A stretch of 64,000 nt of DNA from Prorocentrum cordatum (taxonomy: Eukaryota; Sar; Dinophyceae; Prorocentrales; Prorocentraceae): the NCBI GenBank assembly GCA_963575745.1, contig CAUYUJ010012102.1, positions 86,001-150,000 on the forward strand, read 5' to 3'. Made by a program: the position numbers and the translations under genes. Numbering within the stretch: position 1 is the stretch's first letter; each line of letters opens with the position of its first letter. Shown in pieces: positions 53,745-62,833 of the stretch. Below the pieces are notes generated by a model. That model saw nothing but the letters and a program-made list of their open reading frames with translations, did not search any database and had not been told where the DNA came from.

Positions 53745-54005
53745 AACTATATTTCGAGGGGCCCATGGTGGACGCCATGCGAGGGGGATGCTATGCAAGC
53801 ACGCCCACTGGGGCCATAGGTGCAACTCCCTGTGGGGCACGCAACGTGTGAAGGGTGTGCCGGCATGGGCGGGGGAGACGCCATGCGAGCACGCCCGCTG
53901 TGGTCATGAGTGGAGCTACATGCGGAGGAGGAGGAGGCTGGAAGAGGAGACGCGCGGCGCTGCGGATGCAAAACAAGAACCCAACACACAGGAGAGTTGG
54001 AAACA
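53745..54005 (+). repeat. composite repeat: two 90-bp-type units, GGA tract, R-module
   Basis: CACGCAACGTGTGAAGGGTG (53837-53856) and neighbouring CGCCATGCGAGCACGCCCGC belong to the 90-bp family. GGAGGAGGAGGCTGGAAGAG follows, then GCGCGGCGCTGCGGATGCAA and AACAAGAACCCAACACACAG (53948-53991). Confidence 0.65.
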
Positions 54006-55146
54006 AAAACACAAGCACAGCCCACAGGGCCCTGCAAAGGACCCCAAGAAGCCCTCAACGGCCTCCAAATGAGACCCCGAGAAGCCTCCAATGCGCCACC
54101 GTCAAGGGGAGAAGATGAGGACGACGAAGGAAAAGGAACGTACAATCACGAGGCGAAACCGAAGGGGCAAGCGAATCCCGCGGCAGGCACCGACCTGCAG
54201 GGCATGCCGAGATCACACTCCTCCTTGCCGCCCTGCTGTGCTGGCACAGAGACGAGGGCTTGCCGCGGGCAGTTAGATCATTCTTGAGCAGGGAGCGACC
54301 GTCCCAACATCCCTATAGGCCTACCACGATGTTCTTAGAACCCAAACATGATGTAATAACAAAAGCAATGTTCTTAGAACATTAGCCCGATGTGTTGAAA
54401 CAAGACAGTCCCGGCCAGAAATGTTCTAAGAACTTTGCGTTGGAACCACAAACGGTTCTTAGAACATTCTTTGGTCGGCCTCTAGGCGAGTCAGGACGCT
54501 TCGCCACTGCTTGAGCATTCTCCCAACGGGGTCGGGGCGACGACGTCGCCTCGCGACGCCCGCGGCGCGAGGCGCAATGAGGCTGACCGAGGCCGCGGCT
54601 GCGCGTGCGGAAGCGCGTCCTCTCTCGCGGGGGGCAGGGAACTGGCCCTCCGAGCAGAGCGACGCCTTCCCGGCGGGAGGGGGCACGGCAGGGCGGCGCC
54701 GGGGCGACTCGCGGGGATCTGGTTCGGTGAACGCCACCTGCGCACCTGCACCAAACACACGGCCAGGGCCCAGGAGGTGCCTCTGGCAACTGCGGGCGCA
54801 ACTGCCCGCGCAATGCACGTGCTCTGGACTGGCCAGATGCAAAGAACGGCATGGCATCTGAGTTAGAGCTCCTGGCCAAGTCCAGCCGCCAACGTACAGC
54901 GTTTTTCCGCCGCATCACTGGCTGCCCCCGCCTATCAGCCCACATATTTCACCGCATGGGCACGGACCATGCTAAACATATGCTGGCTACAAGTCCTCGG
55001 ACAGTTTGCCGCTCTCGCCCTTGAGAGCTTGAGTGTCCTTCCTCGCGGACGTGCACCGCCCAACTTGCTGGCATCCCAGGGGTGCAACCCCGCTCCGGCA
55101 AAACAAGCATACTGCATATCATCAGCCCTACAGGAACATGTTTGGA
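54006..55146. repeat. cluster of four GTTCTTAGAAC palindromes in otherwise unrecognised DNA
   Basis: GTTCTTAGAAC at 54331-54341, 54370-54380 and 54455-54465, and its reverse complement GTTCTAAGAAC at 54423-54433. Three extend to AATGTTCT or AGAACATT. Spacing 39, 53 and 32 bp. No gene identified on either side (GC-rich frames at 54382-54945 have no known domain). Confidence 0.6.
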
Positions 55147-55200
55147 GTATCTTGAATTTTTCGTCGAAAATCCCCCTGTAGGGGGACACGCCCGACTTAA
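55147..55200 (+). mobile_element. C-family MITE, right end only
   Basis: TATCTTGAATTTTTCGTCGA, AAATCCCCCTGTAGGGGGAC and ACGCCCGACTTAA form a normal right terminus without a partner on the left. Confidence 0.65.
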
Positions 55201-55337
55201 GCCTGGGGCCCCGTTGGCGAGGCCCGCGTTGCTCCACCTCGCCCACTTCGGCACATGCATAGCGCGCTTCGCGGCCCCGCGAGGTGGCAGAGGAGGAGGA
55301 CGACGACGCCCACTGTGATTCTGGAGGTGGTGGAGCA

Positions 55338-55491
55338 GGAAGAGGAGGAGGAGGAGGAGGAGGAGGAGGAGGAGGAGGAGGAGGAGGAGGAGGACGACGC
55401 CAATGATGAGGTACAGGAGCAGCAAGAGGAGGAGGAGGAGGAGGAGGAGGAGGAGGAGGAGGAGGAGGAGGAGGAGGAGGAGGAGGGTAGG
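55338..55491 (+). repeat. (GGA)n arm of an inverted microsatellite pair
   Basis: GGA triplets for about 150 bp with a short CAATGATGAGGTACAGGAGC break near 55400. Confidence 0.95.
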
Positions 55492-55673
55492 AGATGGGAG
55501 ATGGGAGGGCCTCCGAAGCGAGACACTTTACCCCCTCGCCTCCCGCCCGCGTGCTCCCCACGGGCCCCGCACCTGCGGCTGCCTACCCTGCCCCGCCCCT
55601 CCTCCCGGTGGCGGCATGAGGGATCCACTGTGCCCTCCAACGCGCCACGAAGAGATCTGCACACACACAAGCT
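55492..55673. other. spacer between GGA and CCT arms
   Basis: About 180 bp of GC-rich sequence with no recognised feature. Confidence 0.5.
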
Positions 55674-55891
55674 CCTCCTCCTCCCCCCCTCCTCCTCTCC
55701 TCCTCCTCCTCCTCCTCCCTCCTCCTCCTCCTCCTCCTCCTCCTCCTCCTCCTCCTCCTCCTCCTCCTCCTCCCTCCTCCTCCTCCTCCTCCTCCTCCTC
55801 CTCTCCTCCCTCCTCTCCTCCTCCTCCCTCTCCTCCTCCTCCTCCCCCTCCTCCTCCTCCTCCTCCTCCTCCTCCTCCTCCTCCTCCCGCA
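55674..55891 (+). repeat. (CCT)n arm of an inverted microsatellite pair
   Basis: CCT triplets for about 215 bp, complementary to the GGA arm at 55338-55491. Confidence 0.95.
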
Positions 55892-55974
55892 AAGAGAGTG
55901 CTCCGTGTGCCTTCGAAGGAGGGTGGCGGTGTCTAAGATCCCCAACTTGCCGCCGTCTTCGTCGTCTCCCTTTA

Positions 55975-56012
55975 GGGTCGGCGGCACCAGCCGCAAGGCG
56001 TCGCAATGCATA
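55975..56012 (+). repeat. P-family repeat, copy 3
   Basis: GGGTCGGCGGCACCAGCCGC then AAGGCGTCGCAATGC, preceded by GTCGTCTTCGTCGTC-like sequence as in copy 1. Confidence 0.6.
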
Positions 56013-56771
56013 CGCAACAGCCCGCCGACGAGTGCTCCCTGTGCATGCAAGGGAGTGCGGTGGTGTATCAGATCGCTGGCTCGCAGTGGTGATTCATACA
56101 CCGCCACCCTCCTCGTGAGGTCTAGGAACAATTCATTGGAGGGTGACGTGAATCTACCTCTGCGGCGGATCCATTGCCATATATCAACAAACACTCCTGC
56201 ATAACGCGTTTGCTCGACCCATAGGAACCTCCTTGTCCTTCCGCCGCCTCCCATTCCCACTGCTCCGAATGCCTTCCTTTTTGCTGCGTGCTGCCTACGA
56301 ACGAAAAGGAATGTTCTGCGCCACTACCCCATCAACACTCTCATTTGCCGGTAATTGCAATTGCATATGACTGGGTCCTTCGACGGGACATTATTTTATA
56401 TGTGCCCCCCGGCTCATGAAAAATGCGGGAACCCACGATGCAGAACACATGCCAAGACGGTATGAGTAATCGCCCGTAAAACGCACAAAGAGGTCTTGCG
56501 TATTAGTGAGCGAAGGCACTTTGTTGTTTCTGGCTGACACCGAGGGTCTGAATGTTTTACCGACAGCCCCGTGGGAAAACAAATAAATATACCGAACGGG
56601 CTCAAACACAGCCCCAAGATAACCCCAATCATGCGCCACGAGGCTCCAAAGTAAGTACCCCAACGATGGCAACGGCTGCCAACACTCCTGCTTGGAAGAG
56701 GACAGTGGTGAGGCTGCCGCTGCTCAGTGGAACCCGTGCTGCGGCTGCCACCACTGAGCGGCCCTCCTTAG
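56013..56771 (-). other. unrecognised DNA with a 93-codon protein-like frame
   Basis: The minus frame 56391-56672 has ordinary composition rich in aromatic residues (for example HDWGYLGAVFEPVRYIYLF). A second minus frame, 56414-56632, is equally plausible (hydrophobic ILGLCLSPFGIFICF). I recognise neither. Either could be an exon, or both chance. Confidence 0.2.
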
Positions 56772-57061
56772 GGGAACAAAAAATGGCACAAACATAGAAA
56801 CTCGGAGCTCCGCGCGGATTTCTCCGATCGGCGCTGGACCCCCCTCCCTGGCGCGCGGAGCGCGCCAGGGGCGGCGCCGGAGGCGCCGCCGGGGGGCCCC
56901 GGCGCCGATCCGAGACATCCGCGCGGACCTCCGAGCTTTTATGTTTATGCCACTTTTTGCTCCCCTACTCCTGGGGCGCCAGGGAGGGGGGTCCAGCGCC
57001 GATCCGAGAAATCCGCGCGGACCTCAGAGTTTTTATGTTTATGCCACTTTCTGCTCCCCCA
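56772..57061. mobile_element. M foldback element with three arms
   Basis: Arm 1 (56772-56852) contains CTCGGAGCTCCGCGCGGATT..CGATCGGCGCTGGACCCCCC. Arm 2 (about 56905-56955) and arm 3 (about 56975-57061) are reverse complements of it (CAGCGCCGATCCGAGAAATC..GCGGACCTCAGAGTTTTTAT). Arms 1 and 3 match over about 80 bp. The centre, GGCGCGCGGAGCGCGCC and GGCGGCGCCGGAGGCGCCGCC, is itself palindromic. A single arm is at 63605-63690. Confidence 0.75.
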
Positions 57062-57062
57062 C

Positions 57063-57223
57063 TCCTGGGGCGCCTTAGAAGCATGTTGTACTGTTTGGGG
57101 GCCCTCTCGAGAACCAAAAACGGACAGTTCACTAATCGACGTGTCACTGTTGGGGGTTCTGTCCACCCCCGATCCTGGGGCGCCTTGGAAGCATGTTGCA
57201 CTGTTTGGGGGCCCTCTTGGGCC
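57063..57223 (+). repeat. 50-bp direct repeats enclosing a G-family fragment
   Basis: TCCTGGGGCGCCTTAGAAGC..TGTTTGGGGGCCCTCTCG (57063-57110) and TCCTGGGGCGCCTTGGAAGC..TGTTTGGGGGCCCTCTTG (57174-57221) enclose a right end of the G family (57117-57172, ending GTCCACCCCCGA). Confidence 0.75.
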
Positions 57224-57299
57224 GCACTGTGGGGCTCTCCTGCGGCCCCGGGGACTGAGGCCCGGAGCCCTCTTCGGCCACCTTGGGCCCCCCTTGAAA

Positions 57300-57474
57300 A
57301 CCTCTTTGAAGGGGCCCTGGGACACACAAATAAATGCACACAAATAAAAGGATTCCCCATATTTCCCAATATATTTCTGGGTTTTTGTCTTCCCCCCCAC
57401 TTCCCATATTTTCCCATATTTTCTGGGGAATCGACGATTGATTGTCTGTGTGTTTTTGTCCCCTCCTGACTCTT
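57300..57474 (+). repeat. A-family dispersed element, copy 6
   Basis: CTTTGAAGGGGCCCTGGGAC..ACACAAATAAATGCACACAA..CCCATATTTTCCCATATTTT..GATTGATTGTCTGTGTGTTT..CCCCTCCTGA. Full length. Confidence 0.85.
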
Positions 57475-58330
57475 AACTCGTCTTTTGGGCATGGCCGTGG
57501 GGGGGGGCCATGAAGCTCGAAGGCGCGAGCGATCAGACACCTCAGAAACAACGACTGGAAACGCACTCTGCCGAGGGATCCTGCCAGATGAAGCTGCGAG
57601 TGCCGCAAGACAGGTGAGATGGCGGAGGGGGGCAGGCACCGCATGCGGACCCTGCCAGTTCCCTGTGGGACTGCGAGGGGTGCCGAGATGGGCGTGGTAA
57701 CGCCGTGCGAGCCTTGCCGCGGGGGCCTTCGGTGCAGTTCTCTCTGGGGCCCCGGAGCGCGTGAGGGGTGTGCGGAACTGGGCACGGAGGCGCCATGCGG
57801 GCCCTGCCGCTGGTGCCTTCGGCGGAATTCCCTGTGGGCGGACCCTGCCCGTGGGGCATCTGGTGGAGCTCTCTATGGGGTCACGAAACGTGTGAGGGGT
57901 GTGCCGACATGGGCGTGGCGGTGCCATGCTCTCCCTGCCGCTGGGGCCTTCGGTGGAGCCATGAAGACCCTTCTGCATGAGCTTTCGGTGGAGCTCCCAT
58001 GGGGCCACAAGAATGGGGCGTCCGGTTGAGCTCACTTGTGGGGCCGCGAAACGAATGAGGGGCGTGCCGAAATGGGCGCGGCGGCACCATGCGGACCCTG
58101 CCGCTGGGACCTTCGGTAGGGCTCGAGGGCCCACGAAACGTGTGTGCCCTCCCTGTGGGGAACCGGAACGTGCCCCAATGGGTGCGGTGGCGCCATGCGG
58201 ACCCTGCCGCTGGGGGCTTCGGCGGAGCTCCCTGTGTGGCCACGGAACGTGTGGCCAAATGGGTGCGGTGGCGCCATGCGGACCCTGCCGCTGGGGCCTT
58301 CGATGGAGCTCCCTATGGGGCCACGAAAGG
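57475..58330 (+). repeat. 90-bp-family array, diverged, + orientation
   Basis: From about 57620, units with GGCGCCATGCGGACCCTGCC, GCTGGGGCCTTCGGTGGAGC and TCCCTATGGGGCCACGAAAC recur 8-9 times, some shortened. 57475-57619 shows no feature. Confidence 0.75.
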
Positions 58331-58770
58331 ATCGGATCGGGCGGGCCGGATCGCGCGGGCGGACTTGTCGGGCGAACCCTTACGGGCAAATCGGGCCACG
58401 TGGGCGGGACATTGAATCATGGTGCGTAATCGACTTGGCACCCGATAGCAGCAACTGGCGGATCGGGTTGGGCGGGCGGATCCCTCCGGGCGGGGTTGTG
58501 TCGGACGGGCGGGACACTACAGCATTGCAATTCATCGAACTGGCATGGCACGCAAGAGCCCTAACAACTGTGTCGGGTCCAAAGGCCGAGCCGTAACGCC
58601 TATCTGGTCGGGCGGGCGGACACTAACAGGCGGGTTGAATCGGGCGTGCCAGACATTAAACTATAATTAATCCATCATCGAGTTCGAAGCCGGACCTTCA
58701 CGGACGGGTCGAATCGGGCAGAGGAACCTTACAGGCGGGCCTGGCGGGCGCGACACTGAAGAATGATGAA
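58325..58770 (+). repeat. degenerate GTCGGGCGGGCGGAC repeat
   Basis: About four diverged units of roughly 100 bp share GGCGGGCGGA, GGCGGGACATTGAA or ACACTA, and AATCGA. They start about 58345, 58460, 58600 and 58700. Confidence 0.5.
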
Positions 58771-58799
58771 CAATCGAATTTGCACGCGAAGGGCCCGTC

Positions 58800-58828
58800 A
58801 TTTGCCGCCGCCGCCGTCGTCGTCGTCC

Positions 58829-58859
<31 letters not shown>

Positions 58860-58882
58860 CATCATTCGTCGTCGCCGGCGCT
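58800..58882 (+). repeat. (CGT)n/(CCG)n microsatellite
   Basis: GCCGCCGCCGTCGTCGTCGT type for about 80 bp. Confidence 0.9.
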
Positions 58883-59040
58883 GCTTGCCGAAGCCGGCGC
58901 CCGCCGTCATCGCAGTGCCGCCGGCGAGAGAGGTCGGGGCAGGCATCATCCTCCTCGTCGTCGTCCCGCCCCCTTGGCGCACGGGCGGGGGTCCGGGCCC
59001 TCGCCCCGCGGAGGGAGGGGGGGGTCCACCCCTCCCCCCT

Positions 59041-59212
59041 CCTTGTTAGGGGGCCACACGCGAACCCTACCCTTATACCCCCCACGACTTCTGAGGGGGA
59101 GGGTGGGGTTCACTTCGCTCGGGAGCTCCCGAAGGGAGTGAACCCCACCCTCCCCCTCAGAAGTCGTGGGGGGTAGGGGTAGGGTTCGCATGCGGCCCCC
59201 TCCTTGTTGCAC
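59041..59212. mobile_element. large foldback (inverted repeat) element
   Basis: The left arm, about 59048-59120 (AGGGGGCCACACGCGAACCC..CCCCCCACGACTTCTGAGGG..GAGGGTGGGGTTCACT), is repeated in reverse complement at about 59143-59204 with few differences. The centre GGGAGCTCCC is palindromic. The stem would be about 70-75 bp. Whether it is a transposon is inference. Confidence 0.75.
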
Positions 59213-60146
59213 GGGGTGTGCGCGTGTGTGTCGACTCGGGCCACGCCCCCCCTCCCCTCCCCCCGTCTGCGGGGGCACTCCTCACGCGCGCTTGCTCCTC
59301 TCGGGTCCCTCTTCTTTCCCAGCGAACATCATGTGGAAAAATGCACCCCGACGGCCGACGGTTCCCATCAATTTTCGAGAGCTGTGCTGCAGCTACAGCC
59401 CTGAGGATTTTAGCATGAAACGCGCCATGATCGACTACAGGGAATTAAAATCGGGGTTCCCAAATCGAACTGTCAAGTCTCTTAATATTCGCCCAACCGA
59501 CCCAAAGTTCCCACATTTTCTGCGCGCATCGCCCCCCTCCATCCCGCAGGCTCCTGGGCGCCCCGCTTCCTCCCCGGCCCTCTTCCAGACGTCCACGACG
59601 CACAACATGGTGCTCCACACCGCCGAGGCAGGCCACCAAGGCAACCAGGATGGCCCAAGGTGCCTCGAAGCCAGCCTAATATGGCCCCAAGACTGCCCAA
59701 AATGGCCTCAAAGTAGCTCAAGCAGCCTTCACGACGGCACACAGGGCTTCAAGGTGACCCACAGTAGGGCCCGAAGAAGCTGTAAGCACAAGATGGCCCA
59801 AAAGGCCGCCCGAATGACTCCAAAACGGCCCAAGCGGCCCCAACAAAGCCTCAATACAGCACAAGAAGCTCTGAAGATGGACCAAGACGCCTCCAGTGAA
59901 AGCGATCACAGGGTTGTCACAAAAAGTGCTTCGCTGTCACGGCGGCAGATGTGTCGCAGACAACTGTATAAGTATATGTATATTTAGAGATATATGATGT
60001 TCGTGTAGATTACCCAAGTTATGCTTGCACTCAGGGATTCGATCAGAGATGCCAGAACAGATGGGCTCGGGAACCAGGATCAAAAGCCCCAGGAACACCT
60101 AATGGGGACCCCGAAGGCGGTCCGAGAGTAAACATATTTACAACTC
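59213..60146 (+). other. unrecognised 273-codon frame overlapping CCAAGA satellite
   Basis: The + frame 59166-59987 starts inside the foldback. It has a segment (around SLNIRPTDPKFPHFLRA) whose DNA resembles 45905-45960, and then runs through CCAAGA/GGCCC satellite (59640-59900). I see no domain and judge it a chance frame. Confidence 0.35.
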
Positions 60147-60377
60147 ATGCCTGCTTATTGCCGCGCCAGGGTTATGATCATGGCAGGCGCCTCTGTGTGT
60201 GGTGTGGGGGGGGGGCATGCCGGAGCCGGAGACCGCCACACGGTGCTGCTCAGGACCGATGGTGCGGCCGTGGCCTGTGGCCAGAAGTACTCGTTCACGG
60301 CTTACCCAGTCACGCTCTCTTGCATGTCCGCCACCGCGCCTGAATTTGCGGCTCTGGTGCTCAGCGTCGTCGCGTGA
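60147..60377 (+). pseudogene. RCC1-type repeat fragment
   Basis: The 76-codon frame contains AGDRHTVLLRTDGAAVACGQ (residues 26-45), the signature of the RCC1-like repeat proteins common in dinoflagellates (AGxxHTVLLRSDGxAVACG), and ends with a segment (VTLSCMSATAPEFAALVLSV) like the C-terminal part of such proteins. A normal protein has several repeats of about 50 residues; here only one blade segment remains, followed by TGA. It is either a last exon or a gene fragment. The C-family MITE at 60413 lies 35 bp downstream. Confidence 0.5.
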
Positions 60378-60412
60378 GTGCACCATTGCGCGGCCAGGCC
60401 ACGTTACTAGAG

Positions 60413-60569
60413 TTAAGTCGGGCCTGTCCCCCTCCAGGGGGATCTTCGGCGAAAAAATTAAAATAATCTAAACATATTCCCCAAATGCCCAAACATACTC
60501 AAATCATCGTCTCCAGATTATTTTGTTTAGTATTTTGAATATCCCTGTAGAGGGACAGGCCCGACTTAA
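60413..60569. mobile_element. C-family MITE, copy 8, perfect 8-bp target duplication
   Basis: TTAAGTCGGGCCTGTCCCCC at the left and its inverted counterpart TTAAGTCGGGCCTGTCCCTC at the right. TACTAGAG at 60405-60412 and 60570-60577. Confidence 0.92.
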
Positions 60570-60701
60570 TACTAGAGGACACGCTGGAAGCTGCGCCAGA
60601 GTGACGGTTCCACGTGTGTTGAGCAGGGACCGACCGCGTGCGGAGGTACGCAGGCTCGCTCCTCCTCGTGAAGCCGCCGCGGCCACACGCAACCCCAACA
60701 T

Positions 60702-60867
60702 CAGGTCGGGCGTGTCCCCCTGCAGGCGGATTTCGGATGAAATCAAAAGAAGGTACCAAACATATAATATTCAAACATGGCCAACAATACGCGACACATC
60801 GTCCCCAGACTACTTATTTTGATTAGTTTTGCATGTTTCCCCCTGTAGACGGACACGCCCGACTTGA
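60702..60867. mobile_element. C-family MITE, copy 9
   Basis: TCAGGTCGGGCGTGTCCCCC to (reverse complement) TCAAGTCGGGCGTGTCCGTC. Flanking 8-mers CCCCAACA and CCCTAACA agree at 7 of 8. Confidence 0.85.
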
Positions 60868-61024
60868 CCCTAACAACCAGCGAGGGCCCGAGGGAAGCCC
60901 GAACGAGCGGCGAGGGCCCGAGCAGCACCCAGGGGGCTCTCGACGCGGCCGCGGCCAGGAGCCACCAAGCGACCCCTTGCGGCAACTCACGGGCGCCTGC
61001 CAGACCATCCCGTTGGCTCTCTTG

Positions 61025-61190
61025 ACCACCTACCAGACAACCCCAACCCAACCCGAAGACTCGAATTTCGGGTTGGGGGGGGTACGGGTTCCATACGTGT
61101 TTTTCCAATGTTCCCCGACCCCCCCCCAACTGGAAATAGAGGGCAAATTGAGGTCTTCGGGTTGGGTTGGGGTGGTTTGGTGGGTAGTGA
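61025..61190. mobile_element. S inverted-repeat element with 7-bp target duplication
   Basis: 166 bp with ends ACCACCTACCAGACAACCCC and (reverse complement) TCACTACCCACCAAACCACC, both continuing into CCAACCCAACCCGAAGAC. TCTCTTG at 61018-61024 and 61191-61197. The centre has G8 and C9 runs. Confidence 0.85.
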
Positions 61191-61197
61191 TCTCTTG

Positions 61198-61308
61198 CGA
61201 ACCGACGCGAATCGGCGCTGGTCGATGCTGCTCGACGCCGAATCGACACTGATGGGCGCCAGCCGACGCTGATCGACGATGAAAATGGCGCTTCCCCATG
61301 TAAAAAAC
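61198..61308. repeat. short CGACGCTGATCGACG-type repeat
   Basis: GAATCGGCGCTGGTCGATGC, TGCTCGACGCCGAATCGAC and GCCGACGCTGATCGACGATG are diverged copies of one ~20-bp motif. Confidence 0.45.
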
Positions 61309-61470
61309 GGCTAAGATCGGGATAAATCGCTCCAGAGCGTTCCGGAGCGCTCTCAATTCGTTCGGGAACGCTCTGGAGCGGCCGCGGCGCCCAATACGTC
61401 CTCCAAACCCGCCGACTCTCAGAGATTTCGAGTTATCCCGATCCGATGTTGTCCCGATCTTCGCGTCGTT
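61309..61470 (+). repeat. B-family repeat with internal hairpin, copy 2
   Basis: Closely matches 36874-37036; the inner loop CAATTCGTTCG differs from CAGATCGCTCC. Confidence 0.75.
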
Positions 61471-61486
61471 TGACCACGGCCCCTCG

Positions 61487-61570
61487 ATTGCCAGACGCCA
61501 CCAGCGCACGCCAATGAGCTCTACATGCAGACCTGCGAGGTTTCGTGCGTGTTTGTTGTGTTTGTTGTGT

Positions 61571-61610
<40 letters not shown>

Positions 61611-61613
61611 ACA
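61487..61613 (+). repeat. U repeat plus (TTG)n, copy 1
   Basis: GATTGCCAGACGCCACCAGC then GCACGCC and ATGAGCTCTACATGC, followed by a TTTGTTG/TTG tract (61553-61613). The same unique part occurs at 62492-62550, there preceded by (TTG)n. Confidence 0.75.
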
Positions 61614-62367
61614 TTATTACTTCTAAAGAATAATTGTTGTTGGGGCCCCTGGTGCATGGCCCCCCCGCCGCGCCTAGGCCGCAGCCACGTTTTCATCATT
61701 TTCGTGAGGAAGTCTCAGGCAAAACGGGTTGGTCCGGATCCGGTTGTGTTGTTACGATCGGTTTTCCCTTGCAAGAAATAAGCTCAAGTGGACATTTCTT
61801 GTTCTAACATATCCAAACTTCAAGAACCCCTTGCAAAAAACAAGGTAAAGTGGACATTCGCGCGCGCAAGACGACATCCTTCCAAAACCTTAGTTTTCGT
61901 AGCAATTTTAACATAAAAACATAAAAAACCAATGGTTTTTCAGAAAAAAACTGTCAAAAATTCATCCCGCGCGCTCTTGCGGATTCGTAGGAAACCCAAC
62001 ACTTTTTAAACATTTCTGTCAAACGGGCTTTTGCGAGCAACTTTTTCGAACTTCTGCAACAACGGTTGCGCACCTGCCAGGGCCATCATCCCTGTCAAAT
62101 AATACCATGCGGGACACATTCGTTTTTTCTTCGCGCGCGCACGCCGTCGTCGTCGGCCGCGGGGCCCTGAATAGTAGCCACGGTCGTCCGCATGCCACGA
62201 AGTGAAGTGTCCGAACGTCATAGGGCGGGAAGCTGGGTGTGGGTGGTGGCGAAGAGTCGTTTGGAAATTTGGTAGAGCTTGAACCGGCCCCCCCACAAAG
62301 TGGGGGTATTGCCCGCCTCCTATGAAAACCCTGGCACTGGTGAGAACGGAGTGTCCCCACGTGCTAG
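61614..62367. other. AT-rich unique stretch, no gene recognised
   Basis: 61740-62050 is markedly AT-rich for this window. CTTGCAAGAAATAAGCTCAA/GTGGACATT recurs as CTTGCAAAAAACAAGGTAAA/GTGGACATT. CCCCCACAAAGTGGGGG at 62290-62306 is a small hairpin. Confidence 0.45.
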
Positions 62368-62428
62368 TAATTGTTGTTGTTGTTGTCGTTGTTGTTGTTG
62401 TTGGTGTTGTTGATGTTGTTGATGATGC

Positions 62429-62462
<34 letters not shown>

Positions 62463-62550
62463 TTCTTTGCTCGATGGTCCAGGATGGTCCGCGATTGCCA
62501 GACGCCACCAGCGCACGCCGAAATGAGCTCTGCATGCGGACCCGCGAGGC
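62368..62550 (+). repeat. (TTG)n plus U repeat, copy 2
   Basis: (GTT)n at 62368-62462, then CGATTGCCAGACGCCACCAG and GCACGCCGAAATGAGCTCTG, as at 61487. Confidence 0.8.
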
Positions 62551-62621
62551 CGTGCGAGGCTCTCCCGCGACCTGCGGCCGGCTGCGGCAGCCCGAGGCAA
62601 GCGCCCCAAAAAGGGTTTCAC

Positions 62622-62833
62622 GGGCGAGGAACGGCATAAAACATAAACTTTTTTTCGCCGTCGGGGACACTCTGCCCCAGGGCGGCTGGAAAGATCATAC
62701 CCTTCCGGGCGAGGAACGGTATGACATAAACTTTTTCGCCGTCGGGGACACTCTGCCCCAGGGCGGCTGGAAAGATTATACCCTTCCGGGCGAGGAACGG
62801 TGTAACATAAACTTTTTCGCCGTCGGGGGCACT
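62622..62833 (+). repeat. J tandem repeat, ~70-85 bp units
   Basis: GGCGAGGAACGG..ACATAAACTTTTT..CGCCGTCGGGGACACTCTGC..CCCAGGGCGGCTGGAAAGAT..ATACCCTTCCGG occurs at about 62626, 62708 and 62788. The third unit is interrupted by the F element. Confidence 0.85.

Noticed and set aside
59166-59987. 273-codon + frame as a gene
   Set aside because: Begins within a foldback and ends in CCAAGA satellite; no domain.
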